Positions 30,098-42,037 of a stretch of 64,000 bases of DNA are shown here, one piece after another. The translations under genes were made by a program, and so were the position numbers. The notes under the pieces are model-generated. The model was not told the origin of the DNA. It did no database searches and worked only from the letters and a program-made list of their open reading frames with translations. The stretch's first letter is position 1. Each line of letters begins with the position of its first letter. This DNA is from Acetobacter cerevisiae (GTDB taxonomy: Bacteria > Pseudomonadota > Alphaproteobacteria > Acetobacterales > Acetobacteraceae): contig NZ_LHZA01000156.1 in the NCBI RefSeq assembly GCF_001580535.1, positions 1 to 64,000 of the forward strand, read 5' to 3'.

Positions 30098-30123
30098 GCA
30101 GAGCGGAATGAGACAAAAACCAG

Positions 30124-30166
30124 ACCCACGCCGGAGCCACAGCCTCCGCGTGGGTTTGTTGTTTTT
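30124..30166 (+). terminator. Rho-independent terminator after bamD
   Basis: ACCCACGC (30124-30131) pairs with GCGTGGGT (30148-30155); an inner GGAG/CTCC extends the stem past one bulged base. A T-rich run (TTGTTGTTTTT) follows. It separates bamD from recN. Confidence 0.85.
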
Positions 30167-30171
30167 ATAGG

Positions 30172-30200
30172 CAGACAAAGCGGCGGATGAAGGCTATAAG
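30172..30200 (+). promoter_or_regulatory. recN: Candidate recN promoter
   Basis: CAGACA at 30172-30177 and TATAAG at 30195-30200 with a 17-bp spacer. Transcription would begin near 30207, on top of the LexA-type box. Confidence 0.45.
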
Positions 30201-30206
30201 CCGCAA

Positions 30207-30221
30207 GAACGTATAGTGAAC
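30207..30221 (+). promoter_or_regulatory. LexA (SOS) box upstream of recN
   Basis: GAAC (30207-30210), seven bases, GAAC (30218-30221). This is the reverse complement of GTTC-N7-GTTC, the LexA recognition site of alphaproteobacteria (established knowledge). It overlaps the predicted transcription start and lies 24 bp before the ATG of recN, a classic SOS gene. Confidence 0.82.
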
Positions 30222-30244
30222 AGTCTTTCAGACCGGACATCATC

Positions 30245-34058
<3,814 letters not shown>

Positions 34059-34252
34059 CATGCCAAAAAGAGTCGTTGCCCGGACAAAAAATCTGCGCCA
34101 TGCTAGCAGGTAGCGAAGGGGTGGAATTCGTCGTCCAAAATAAAAATAAAATTTCGACCGCAGACCTGCCTGTTTTCCCGTTAGTTCCCCCTCCCCCTCT
34201 CGTACGGGGTAAATAAGGCTTCTGCGTTCGCAACAACAAAGTGAACGGCAAC

Positions 34253-36922
34253 ATGACCAAGTGGATCTACAGTTTCGGCGCAGGCCAGAACGACGGCAAC
34301 GCCGGAATGCGCAATCTCCTCGGCGGTAAAGGCGCGAACCTTGCCGAAATGTCCAACATCGGCCTGCCGGTGCCGCCCGGATTTACCATCACCACTGAAG
34401 TCTGCTCCGCCTTTTATGAAAATGGCCGTAAGTATCCGGATGACCTGAAGGCGCAGCTGGATGACGCCATGGCCCGCGTGGAAAAGGCGATGGGCCTGCG
34501 CTTTGGTGATGCGGACGCACCGCTGCTGGTGTCCGTGCGCTCGGGCGCCCGTGTTTCCATGCCCGGCATGATGGACACGGTGCTGAACCTCGGCCTGAAC
34601 GACCAGACGGTTGAAGGGCTCGCACGCTCTTCCGGCGATTCCCGCTTCGCGTGGGACAGCTACCGCCGCTTTATCCAGATGTACGGCTCAGTCGTGCTCG
34701 GTGTCTCTCATCATCGCTTTGAAGATCTGCTTGAACAGACCAAGCGTGAACTCGGCAAGCATGATGACACCCAGCTGACAGCCGAAGAATGGCAGATGGT
34801 CCTCAAGGGCTATAAGGACATCGTGCTGAATGAAACCGGCACACCCTTCCCCGAAGACCCGCAGGACCAGCTCTGGGGCGCGATTGGCGCCGTGTTTGGC
34901 TCCTGGATGAACCCGCGCGCCAACACCTACCGCAAGCTGCACGATATTCCGGCCAGCTGGGGCACGGCTGTTAACGTGCAGTCCATGGTGTTCGGCAATA
35001 TGGGTGAAGACTGCGCCACCGGCGTCTGCTTCACGCGTGATCCGTCCACGGGTGAAAACGTGTTCTACGGCGAATATCTGATCAACGCGCAGGGCGAAGA
35101 CGTGGTGGCCGGTATCCGCACCCCGCAGCCCATGGCGGCTGAACGCGCAACGCCTGACCAGAACCCGATGGAAAAGGCTCTGCCGGAAGCCTATCAGGAA
35201 ATGCTGAAGGTGCGTGACCTGCTGGAACGCCACTACAAAGACATGCAGGACATCGAGTTCACCGTGCAGAGCAATACGCTCTACCTGTTGCAGACCCGCT
35301 CCGGGAAGCGCACGGCCGCCGCAGCGCTGCGCATTGCCATCGACATGGCGCAGGAAGGCCTGATTACCAAGGAAGACGCAATCTCCCGCGTGCCGCCTGC
35401 GTCTCTGGACCAGCTCCTGCATCCGGTTCTGGACCCCAAGGCTGAGCGCAAGCAGCTTGCTCGTGGCCTGCCGGCCTCCCCCGGTGCAGCCACAGGCGTG
35501 ATCGCGTTCTCCGCAGAAGATGTGGAAGACCGCGCCAGCAAGGGCGAGGACGTCATTCTGGTCCGTATCGAAACGTCGCCGGAAGACGTACACGGCATGC
35601 ACGCCGCCCGCGGTGTGCTGACCACCCGTGGCGGCATGACCTCTCACGCTGCCGTTGTGGCGCGTGGCATGGGTCGTGTTTGCGTCGCGGGTGCTGGCAG
35701 CATCATGGTAGATTACAAAGCACAGACCCTGACCGTAAACGGCCACACGCTTAAAGCGGGTGACTGGCTGACGCTGGATGGCGGCACGGGTGCCGTCTAT
35801 CTGGGCCGCGTGCCGACCATTCCGCCCACGCTCTCTGGTGACTTCTCCACCCTGATGGGCTGGGCTGACTCCGTGCGTCGTCTGGGCGAGCGCGCCAATG
35901 CGGAAACGCCGGAAGATGCCGAAACGGCCCGCCGCTTTGGTGCGGAAGGCATTGGCCTGTGCCGCACGGAGCACATGTTCTTCGGCCCGGACCGTATCGG
36001 TCATGTCCGCCAGATGATCATGACGGAAGAAAAAGACGCCCGCGCCAAAGCGATCGGTGCGCTACTGCCGTTCCAGCGGGACGACTTTGCCGCTCTGTTC
36101 CGTATCATGGCCGGGCTGCCCGTCACCATCCGTCTGCTGGACCCGCCGCTGCATGAGTTCCTGCCGCATGGAGAAGCGGAACTGAAAGACGTTGCGAAGG
36201 CTCTGGGTCAGGATGTGGAAGCTCTGCGCGCGCGTCGCTCAGCGCTTTCCGAATCCAACCCGATGCTGGGGCATCGTGGCTGCCGTCTGGGCATCAGCTA
36301 CCCGGAAATCTACGCCATGCAGGTGCGGGCCATTACGGAAGCCGCTCTGGCCGTCTCCAAGGAAACCGGCAAGGCAGTGATCCCGGAAATCATGATCCCG
36401 CTTGTTGGCACCAAAGCCGAGCTGGATCTGGTCCGTAAAGCTAGCGAAGCCGTGATTGCGTCCGTTCTGAAAGAACAGAACGCAACGCTCGACTATCACA
36501 TTGGCACCATGATCGAGCTGCCGCGTGCAGCCATCACGGCAGACAAGATTGCGGAAAGCGCCGACTTCTTCTCCTTCGGCACCAATGATCTGACGCAGAC
36601 GACACTCGGCCTCTCCCGTGATGATGCCGGGTCCTTCCTGCCTGAATATGTGGAAAAAGGGCTGCTCCCGCAGGACCCCTTCATCTCCATTGATCAGGAA
36701 GGCGTTGGCGCTCTGGTGCGCATGGGCGTTGAAAAAGGCCGTGCCACCAAGCCGGATATCAAGCTGGGCATCTGCGGGGAACATGGTGGTGACCCGCTCT
36801 CCATCTCGTTCTTTGAATCCGTTGGGCTGGACTACGTCTCCTGCTCTCCCTTCCGAGTACCCGTCGCGCGGCTGGCGAGCGCACAGGCCGCTCTGGCTGC
36901 GCGTAAAGCTGTCAAAGCCTGA
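34253..36922 (+). CDS. ppdK: Pyruvate, phosphate dikinase
   Basis: An 889-residue PPDK that interconverts pyruvate and phosphoenolpyruvate with ATP and phosphate. The N-terminal ATP-grasp domain begins KWIYSFGAG, the swivelling phosphohistidine domain has GGMTSHAAVVARGM, and the C-terminal PEP domain ends with the active-site Cys in GICGEHGGDP. A GTG at 34241 is in frame, but ATG 34253 matches the family N-terminus. The 194 bp upstream contain no gene; an AT stretch at 34139-34153 and a C-rich run are visible but no clear promoter. The gene 60 bp downstream encodes its likely regulator. Confidence 0.97.
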   Translation: MTKWIYSFGAGQNDGNAGMRNLLGGKGANLAEMSNIGLPVPPGFTITTEVCSAFYENGRKYPDDLKAQLDDAMARVEKAMGLRFGDADAPLLVSVRSGARVSMPGMMDTVLNLGLNDQTVEGLARSSGDSRFAWDSYRRFIQMYGSVVLGVSHHRFEDLLEQTKRELGKHDDTQLTAEEWQMVLKGYKDIVLNETGTPFPEDPQDQLWGAIGAVFGSWMNPRANTYRKLHDIPASWGTAVNVQSMVFGNMGEDCATGVCFTRDPSTGENVFYGEYLINAQGEDVVAGIRTPQPMAAERATPDQNPMEKALPEAYQEMLKVRDLLERHYKDMQDIEFTVQSNTLYLLQTRSGKRTAAAALRIAIDMAQEGLITKEDAISRVPPASLDQLLHPVLDPKAERKQLARGLPASPGAATGVIAFSAEDVEDRASKGEDVILVRIETSPEDVHGMHAARGVLTTRGGMTSHAAVVARGMGRVCVAGAGSIMVDYKAQTLTVNGHTLKAGDWLTLDGGTGAVYLGRVPTIPPTLSGDFSTLMGWADSVRRLGERANAETPEDAETARRFGAEGIGLCRTEHMFFGPDRIGHVRQMIMTEEKDARAKAIGALLPFQRDDFAALFRIMAGLPVTIRLLDPPLHEFLPHGEAELKDVAKALGQDVEALRARRSALSESNPMLGHRGCRLGISYPEIYAMQVRAITEAALAVSKETGKAVIPEIMIPLVGTKAELDLVRKASEAVIASVLKEQNATLDYHIGTMIELPRAAITADKIAESADFFSFGTNDLTQTTLGLSRDDAGSFLPEYVEKGLLPQDPFISIDQEGVGALVRMGVEKGRATKPDIKLGICGEHGGDPLSISFFESVGLDYVSCSPFRVPVARLASAQAALAARKAVKA

Positions 36923-36933
36923 ACAACAAAAGC

Positions 36934-36963
36934 GTGGCTGCCTCCTTCACAGGGGGCAGCCAC
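36934..36963 (+). other. Strong hairpin between ppdK and its regulator gene
   Basis: GTGGCTGCCTCC (36934-36945) pairs with GGGGGCAGCCAC (36952-36963) over a 6-nt loop, a 12-bp stem with one G-U. No T run follows, so it is more likely an RNA-processing or partial-termination element than a full intrinsic terminator. It could keep regulator levels below those of the enzyme. Confidence 0.6.
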
Positions 36964-36981
36964 GGCCTTGTGTGACCAGAC

Positions 36982-37809
36982 ATGCAGCAAAATACCATAA
37001 CCCTTCATCTTGTTTCTGAAGCCACTGGCCAGACGCTGGATGCTGTCGCACGGGCCTGTATTGCCCAGTTTCCCAACACCGATGTCCGGCTGCGCCACTG
37101 GAACCTGATCCGCTCGCGCCTCCAGCTCCGCCGCGTTCTGCGCCATATCGCGCTGGACCGTGGACCGGTCATGTCTTCCCTGACGGACCCGGCCTTGCAG
37201 GACGATATGGAAGCCGGTTGCGCCAGTCTTCAGGTGCGCCTGCTGGACGTACTGGATAATGCCGTGACGTTCCTGACTGAAGAAACGGGCGAGACCGCCA
37301 CCCGGCATCCCGGCGGCCAGTATATTATGGACGAGAATTATTATCAGCGGATTGAGGCCATGCATTATGTGCTGGCCCATGATGACGGGCAGGAAACAGA
37401 TGACCTGAACGACGCTGATCTGGTGCTGGTTGGGGTCTCGCGTGTTTCCAAAACGCCAACCTGTTTCTATCTGGCCAACCGCGGCATCAAAGCCGCCAAT
37501 ATCCCCCTGGTCATGGGCATTGAGCCACCGCCAGCTCTGTTCAAGCTGAAATGTCCGGTCATTGGTCTGACGATCGACCCGGAAACGCTGATCGAAATCC
37601 GCCGGACCCGTCTTTCCCAGATGATGCCGAACAGCCGCCACATCGAGCCCTCAGCGGACTACGCGTATATCGATCTGGAAAAAGTGCAGGAAGAACTGCG
37701 CTGGGCCCGCCGCCTGTGCCGGCACCATAACTGGCCGGTTATTGACGTGACCCGACGCTCTATTGAGGAGACGTCAGCCTCCATTCTGGATCTGACGACG
37801 CCTCAATAA
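36982..37809 (+). CDS. PPDK regulatory protein (kinase/pyrophosphorylase, DUF299)
   Basis: A 275-residue member of the bifunctional regulator family that inactivates pyruvate dikinase or PEP synthase by ADP-dependent threonine phosphorylation and reactivates it by phosphorolysis. The N-terminus LHLVSEATGQTLDAVARA and the P-loop GVSRVSKT at 151-158 are family features; relatives usually have GVSRTSKT. Its place directly behind ppdK points to PPDK, not PEP synthase, as target. No Shine-Dalgarno is strong; the hairpin at 36934-36963 separates the two genes. Confidence 0.9.
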   Translation: MQQNTITLHLVSEATGQTLDAVARACIAQFPNTDVRLRHWNLIRSRLQLRRVLRHIALDRGPVMSSLTDPALQDDMEAGCASLQVRLLDVLDNAVTFLTEETGETATRHPGGQYIMDENYYQRIEAMHYVLAHDDGQETDDLNDADLVLVGVSRVSKTPTCFYLANRGIKAANIPLVMGIEPPPALFKLKCPVIGLTIDPETLIEIRRTRLSQMMPNSRHIEPSADYAYIDLEKVQEELRWARRLCRHHNWPVIDVTRRSIEETSASILDLTTPQ

Positions 37810-37814
37810 GCTGT

Positions 37815-38192
37815 TCAGTCTTCCAGTTCGGACGCTTCCAGTCGCTGCACGCGAATGGCCTGCCCCTGTGCATTGTAATAAATAATGCTGCTGCCCCGGC
37901 GTTCGGCATAGCCATCAGGCTTGCCGTCCTGAGTCCAGAACAGCAGGCGGTTAGCGTCAGCCTGTTCCTGCACCTTGTCCCCTGCCGGGCGGTAACGGAA
38001 CTTGCTGAAATCCTTATGCGCACGTGGTAGCGGCGGCTTGGCGGCCAGATGGTGCATATCCGGGCCTTTATGGCCTTCTTCACCGCCGTCATCGTCATCA
38101 TCCGCCAGAGCGGGAGAGACTGTCAGCACTGGCAAAGCAACAGTCCACAGACCAGCAAACAGAACACACCCTTTACGGAACCACTGTGCCAT
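37815..38192 (-). CDS. Small secreted protein of unknown function
   Basis: A 125-residue protein with a signal peptide (FRKGCVLFAGLWTVALPVLTVSPALA, cleavage after about residue 30). The mature part opens with an acidic patch ADDDDDGGEEG and a His-containing segment, then a compact YRPAGDK...LLFWTQDGKPDGYAERRG region that looks like a small beta fold. No family is recognised. Start ATG 38192 has gggaggt about 10 bp upstream; an upstream in-frame start at 38216 would spoil the signal peptide. It is convergent with the PPDK regulator, 5 bp away. Confidence 0.7.
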   Translation of the reverse strand: MAQWFRKGCVLFAGLWTVALPVLTVSPALADDDDDGGEEGHKGPDMHHLAAKPPLPRAHKDFSKFRYRPAGDKVQEQADANRLLFWTQDGKPDGYAERRGSSIIYYNAQGQAIRVQRLEASELED

Positions 38193-38310
38193 AGCGCGTT
38201 GACCTCCCGCGTCCAAACTGCCTCAAACCTGCCGATCTTTGCCCGGTTTTAAGCCAGTGCGCAATGCAGGAGCGCCATAGCACATAACCGCCCGGAGGCG
38301 ATTCCGCAGA

Positions 38311-38847
38311 TCAGTCGCTCTCTTTTGCTGCCAGCTTCTGGAAAATGGCTTCAAGCTCAGGATCTGCAAAGCGCCCGACTTCCCGGAACGCAATAGCCTC
38401 TTCCACTTCCGGCTCATGCCGCAGGCGCTGTTCCAGCAGCTTCATCACACCCTCCGCCGTGTTGCCCTCGGCATAGAGAATGAAGGGCATATCAAACCGT
38501 TCATGATACGACTTGTTCAGGGAACGGAACTGCGCAAATTCTTCAGGCGACAATTGATCCAGCCCCGCAGGCGCGGTTGTGCCGGAGATAATCTGCTCAC
38601 GCGGAGAGGCCACCGCCACCACACTGTCCAGCCCCGGATAAGACCGCAGAACCCGCAGGCGTGCTTCTTCCGGTGCGCCACGCACCATAGCCATCATCGT
38701 GCTTTTCAGGCCCGAATAGTCTGAAAACGGCCGGCATTCATAGGCTTCTTCCGCTGCCCAGGGGGCGTCTTTGAAAACAGACCCGAATGTCGCAACAAAC
38801 TCAGAGCGGCTCATGGCGTTGATCACGCGCATCACGGACTCGTTCAT
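38311..38847 (-). CDS. UraD-like protein (OHCU decarboxylase family) lacking the catalytic His
   Basis: A 178-residue protein of the OHCU decarboxylase fold, which in urate breakdown makes S-allantoin. SPREQ (81-85) matches the family SxxEQ, and LNKSYHERFDMPFILYAEG matches the conserved LNxaYxxrFgfPFI block. The motif that should read HPDL, holding the catalytic His, is YPGL here with Tyr at 70. No other urate gene is nearby. It may have another role or be inactive. ATG 38847 has ggagac 8 bp upstream. It is divergent from the YigZ gene. Confidence 0.75.
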   Translation of the reverse strand: MNESVMRVINAMSRSEFVATFGSVFKDAPWAAEEAYECRPFSDYSGLKSTMMAMVRGAPEEARLRVLRSYPGLDSVVAVASPREQIISGTTAPAGLDQLSPEEFAQFRSLNKSYHERFDMPFILYAEGNTAEGVMKLLEQRLRHEPEVEEAIAFREVGRFADPELEAIFQKLAAKESD

Positions 38848-39092
38848 ACAGATATGTCTCCGTTTCAGTCCTGCTCTGGCAGGTCTGGCATATTCCATTC
38901 TTCCCCATCCGGTGCAGACCCGGCCTGAAGCAGTCCCTACCAAGATGGGAGGCTAAGGGAGAACAAACAACGCCTGCCAGCACCTATCGTTCATGCACAG
39001 CATGCACGACGCGACATATGCCCTTTAAATGCCTGATTTTTCGCCTGCACGGGCCTTGTCGGCCCTCTGGCTGGCCCTTTATCATGCGCGCC

Positions 39093-39695
39093 ATGACGGA
39101 AACACTCACCGGCCCGTACACCTTGGAACGGGAGATCAAAAAAAGCCGGTTTGTGGCCAATGCTGCACCTGTGCACACTATTGAAGATGCAAACGCGTTT
39201 ATTTCAGCCATTATCGCAGCAGAACCGGACGCCACTCACCATTGCTGGGCCTGGCAGGTTGGGCCGCATTGCCGCTGCCATGATGCCGGTGAGCCCTCCG
39301 GCACGGCGGGGCGTCCTATTTTACAGATGATTACGGCGCAAAAGCTGGATCTTGTCGCCATCGTCGTCACGCGCTGGTTTGGCGGGGTCAAGCTTGGCGC
39401 GGGCGGCCTTGTGCGCGCCTATGGCGGCACAGCAGCCGAATGTTTGCGGGAAGCCCCGAAAGAAGAGCTGATTGAGCGTATCCGGCTCAGTTTTCATTGC
39501 CCGTTTTCGCTTCTGTCCCTCATGCAGGCCCGCATGCAGGACTGGACGGGAACAGAGAGCGCACCCCCTGAATTTGACAGCACGGGTGCACAGATTGTGC
39601 TCACCCTGCCTGCGGAACAGCAGGAGATGATCACACATCGCATTCAGGATTTAACCAGTGGCCAGACCACAGTGGCCGTCGTGGAGGAGGACTAG
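39093..39695 (+). CDS. YigZ/IMPACT family protein (UPF0029)
   Basis: A 200-residue member of the YigZ/IMPACT family, proteins of uncertain function with a ribosomal S5-like fold. Diagnostic segments are REIKKSRFVA near the start, HHCWAWQVG, DAGEPSGTAGRPIL and TRWFGGVKLGAGGLVRAYG. The C-terminal domain (about 130-200) is the EF-G domain V-like part. ATG 39093 matches the family N-terminus; in-frame starts at 39018 and 39084 lie in sequence without homology. The 245 bp to the divergent UraD-like gene hold a CATGCAC direct repeat (38992, 39001) but no clear promoter. Confidence 0.88.
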   Translation: MTETLTGPYTLEREIKKSRFVANAAPVHTIEDANAFISAIIAAEPDATHHCWAWQVGPHCRCHDAGEPSGTAGRPILQMITAQKLDLVAIVVTRWFGGVKLGAGGLVRAYGGTAAECLREAPKEELIERIRLSFHCPFSLLSLMQARMQDWTGTESAPPEFDSTGAQIVLTLPAEQQEMITHRIQDLTSGQTTVAVVEED

Positions 39696-39743
39696 AAGCC
39701 TCGCCCGCACTTCTATGCAGGCAGGCTTCACGCCGTAACCGGA

Positions 39744-40136
39744 TTAGCGGGGCGTAACCCAGCCGTTCCCGGTGGAATCCCCGAGCTGGCCAGAGCCATA
39801 AGGGCCACTGCTTTCATACGCAGAGCCATAGCGGGACAGGTCAGAACCCGTCACGGCATCACGATGCACTTTTGCCAGATGGTCAGGGTCAGCGCCGTGA
39901 TTGAATTCCATGGACGGCGCATCCTGATAGCCCGGCGGCAGGCTACGGTGACCATGCACAGTCTTTTTTTCGGCAGATTTCTTGCCGGACTGAGAAGACG
40001 CATCATCCCCGAAGGAAATGTTGTCATCAGGCGTCAGTGCCGGGTCAGCATGAGCAGCGGACAGGCCCGTCGCCAGACTGAAACCAAGGCAAAGCCCGGT
40101 GAGCAGAAGTAAAGATGGTTTACGCAGCTGCGCCAT
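39744..40136 (-). CDS. Small secreted protein of unknown function
   Basis: A 130-residue protein with a clear signal peptide (LRKPSLLLLTGLCLGFSLATGLSAAHA, cleavage before DPALTP). The mature part is polar, Gly/Ser/Asp-rich and low in hydrophobic residues, so probably disordered. No Cys is left after cleavage and no family is recognised. It is convergent with the YigZ gene and divergent from the DAHP synthase region. Confidence 0.65.
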   Translation of the reverse strand: MAQLRKPSLLLLTGLCLGFSLATGLSAAHADPALTPDDNISFGDDASSQSGKKSAEKKTVHGHRSLPPGYQDAPSMEFNHGADPDHLAKVHRDAVTGSDLSRYGSAYESSGPYGSGQLGDSTGNGWVTPR

Positions 40137-40375
40137 TGCGCGTCACCCCGCGAAAGAAATGAACCATAACCTGCACTCAGAGACACTGGCGCGGGCGACA
40201 AGTTCTCAGTATCGCACCAACCCGCGAAAAAATCCAATCAGCTTTCATCACATCCTGTTCTGCGGCCCACCGCCTGCCAGACCAGAGCTATCATGCTGGA
40301 AACATTGGAAGTCTGCCGTTCCGGTTCACTCCCGAAACAGCCATACGCCAGCCACACGGGCGCCATTCCCCATAC

Positions 40376-40389
40376 GCAATACGTATTGC
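40376..40389. promoter_or_regulatory. 14-bp perfect palindrome, putative operator
   Basis: GCAATACGTATTGC is a perfect inverted repeat. Its half-site CGTATTGC occurs again at 40431-40438, 49 bp downstream, inside the predicted DAHP synthase -35 region. Palindrome plus second half-site suggests binding by an unidentified dimeric regulator. Confidence 0.55.
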
Positions 40390-40427
40390 AGTCATTAAAG
40401 AACGATCCCATTTTCCCTTAAGAAAAT

Positions 40428-40456
40428 TTGCGTATTGCGGCGGTTTTAGACATAAA
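40428..40456 (+). promoter_or_regulatory. Candidate DAHP synthase promoter
   Basis: TTGCGT at 40428-40433 and CATAAA at 40451-40456 with a 17-bp spacer. The repeated half-site CGTATTGC (40431-40438) overlaps the -35. The leader to ATG 40552 would be about 90 nt. Confidence 0.45.
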
Positions 40457-40551
40457 GGCACCCCTTCACGCTTACTGAACGTGTAAGGCCCTTCCTTTTT
40501 CCATCAGGCCTTCCCTTTTTTATCTCCAGTATGAACAGACAGGATCGACCC

Positions 40552-41931
40552 ATGAGTGCCTCGCTCAACCAGCCCCACCCGACGTCTAAAGCCTGGATGC
40601 CGGATAGCTGGCGGTCGTTTCCAGTCCGGCAGATGCCCACCTATCCGGATCAGGACGCCGTCAAGACGGTCGAAGGCCGCCTGAGTTCCTACCCGCCGCT
40701 GGTATTTGCTGGTGAAGTACGTCGCCTGCGTGCGCAGCTTGCAAAAGCCGCCAAGGGTGAAGCCTTTGTTTTGCAGGGCGGTGCCTGTGCGGAAAGCTTT
40801 GGTGAGTTCAAAGCCGATGTGGTGCGCGACACCTTCCGCGTTCTGCTGCAGATGGCGGTTGTGCTGACCTTTGGTGCCAAAGTGCCGGTCATCAAGCTGG
40901 GCCGTATGGCTGGCCAGTTTGCCAAGCCGCGCTCCTCCGACACGGAAAAGCAGGGTGATGTGACGCTCCCGTCCTACCGTGGCGACATCATCAACGGGCC
41001 GGAATTCACGGCTGAAGCCCGCATCCCGGACCCGCTGCGTATGGAAACCGGGTACTTCCAGTCCACCGGCATCCAGAACCTGCTGCGCGCCTTCTCTCGT
41101 GGGGGCTATGCCAACCTGCATGAAGTGCATCGTTGGAATCTGGGCTTTGTGGAACGCTCTCCGCTGGCAGACCGCTACCGCGTGATGGCCGAACGGATTG
41201 GCGAAACCCTCTCCTTCATGCAGGCCTGCGGGATTGACGCAGCCTCCGCCCCGCAGGTGGATGAGACGGAATTCTACACCTCGCATGAAGCCCTGCTGCT
41301 GCCATATGAGCAGGCGCTCACCCGCATCGATTCCACATCTGGCGAATGGTATGACTGCTCCGCACATTTTGTGTGGATTGGTGACCGCACCCGCCAGCCG
41401 GACGGCGCGCATGTGGAATTCCTGCGTGGCGTGCGCAACCCCATCGGCATCAAGGTTGGCCCCACCACCACCATTGACGATCTGGAACAGCTTCTGGAAA
41501 TCCTGAACCCGCAGGATGAAGCCGGGCGCATTACTCTGATCTCCCGCATGGGCGCTGAAAAGCTGGGCAACCACCTGCCGCAGATGATGCGCGCTGTGAA
41601 AGGCACGGGCCGCACCGTGACCTGGCTGACAGACCCGATGCACGGCAACACCATCTCCACCTCCCACAAGGTGAAGACGCGCTCTTTTGATGCCATCATG
41701 AAGGAAATCAAAGGCTTCTTTGATGTCAGCAAGGCTGAAGGCGTGCATGCCGGTGGCGTGCATCTGGAAATGACGGGCCAGAACGTGACGGAATGCGTGG
41801 GTGGTGCAAACTGCCTGACGGAAGATGACCTGGGCAGCCGCTACGAGACCTTCTGTGACCCGCGCCTGAATGCGGAACAGTCTCTGGAAATCGCTTTCCT
41901 GCTGGCGGAAGAGTTGACAGGCAAACGCTAA
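40552..41931 (+). CDS. Class II 3-deoxy-7-phosphoheptulonate (DAHP) synthase
   Basis: A 459-residue class II DAHP synthase (plant/mycobacterial type), the first step of the shikimate pathway: PEP plus erythrose 4-phosphate. [77 protein letters not shown] and [18 protein letters not shown] are the family blocks, with metal and PEP residues. Start ATG 40552 has aggat 7 bp upstream; ATG 40531 is an alternative. No chorismate mutase domain is fused. The upstream palindrome is its likely control site. Confidence 0.95.
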   Translation: MSASLNQPHPTSKAWMPDSWRSFPVRQMPTYPDQDAVKTVEGRLSSYPPLVFAGEVRRLRAQLAKAAKGEAFVLQGGACAESFGEFKADVVRDTFRVLLQMAVVLTFGAKVPVIKLGRMAGQFAKPRSSDTEKQGDVTLPSYRGDIINGPEFTAEARIPDPLRMETGYFQSTGIQNLLRAFSRGGYANLHEVHRWNLGFVERSPLADRYRVMAERIGETLSFMQACGIDAASAPQVDETEFYTSHEALLLPYEQALTRIDSTSGEWYDCSAHFVWIGDRTRQPDGAHVEFLRGVRNPIGIKVGPTTTIDDLEQLLEILNPQDEAGRITLISRMGAEKLGNHLPQMMRAVKGTGRTVTWLTDPMHGNTISTSHKVKTRSFDAIMKEIKGFFDVSKAEGVHAGGVHLEMTGQNVTECVGGANCLTEDDLGSRYETFCDPRLNAEQSLEIAFLLAEELTGKR

Positions 41932-41946
41932 AATCTGACTGACTGG

Positions 41947-41960
41947 TCTGTGATCACAGA
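41947..41960. promoter_or_regulatory. 14-bp perfect palindrome before the pncB-like gene
   Basis: TCTGTGATCACAGA is a perfect inverted repeat in the 106-bp gap between the DAHP synthase and the nicotinate phosphoribosyltransferase-like gene. It has no room for a hairpin loop, so a protein-binding site is more likely than an RNA structure. TTGACA at 41914-41919 lies 28 bp upstream without a good -10. Confidence 0.45.
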
Positions 41961-42037
41961 ACCGGGGGGTGTCTTTACCGCGCCCCTCGGACAGACCATC
42001 ATCCGTGCACCAAAAACCGGAACGGAGCGCTGAGAGT

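Larger units (their letters stand above)
40137..40551 (+). other. Regulatory region upstream of DAHP synthase
   Basis: These 415 bp hold no convincing gene. From 40376 on there is a 14-bp palindrome, an ATTTTC-N6-GAAAAT inverted repeat (40410-40427), a promoter with an overlapping half-site, and a short AAGGCC/GGCCTT stem (40485-40512) followed by CCCTTTTTT, which could act as a weak attenuator in the leader. The first 240 bp show nothing I can name. Confidence 0.65.

Noticed and set aside
37815-40136. Two small secreted proteins (37815-38192 and 39744-40136) as a duplicated pair
   Set aside because: Both begin MAQ and have signal peptides and similar upstream bases, but the mature parts share no visible similarity.
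40292-40423. A 43-codon frame upstream of the DAHP synthase as an attenuation leader peptide
   Set aside because: No run of Phe, Tyr or Trp codons, no good Shine-Dalgarno, and it lies upstream of the predicted promoter.
41947-41960. The palindrome TCTGTGATCACAGA as a CRP site
   Set aside because: CRP sites have six bases between TGTGA and TCACA; here there are none.
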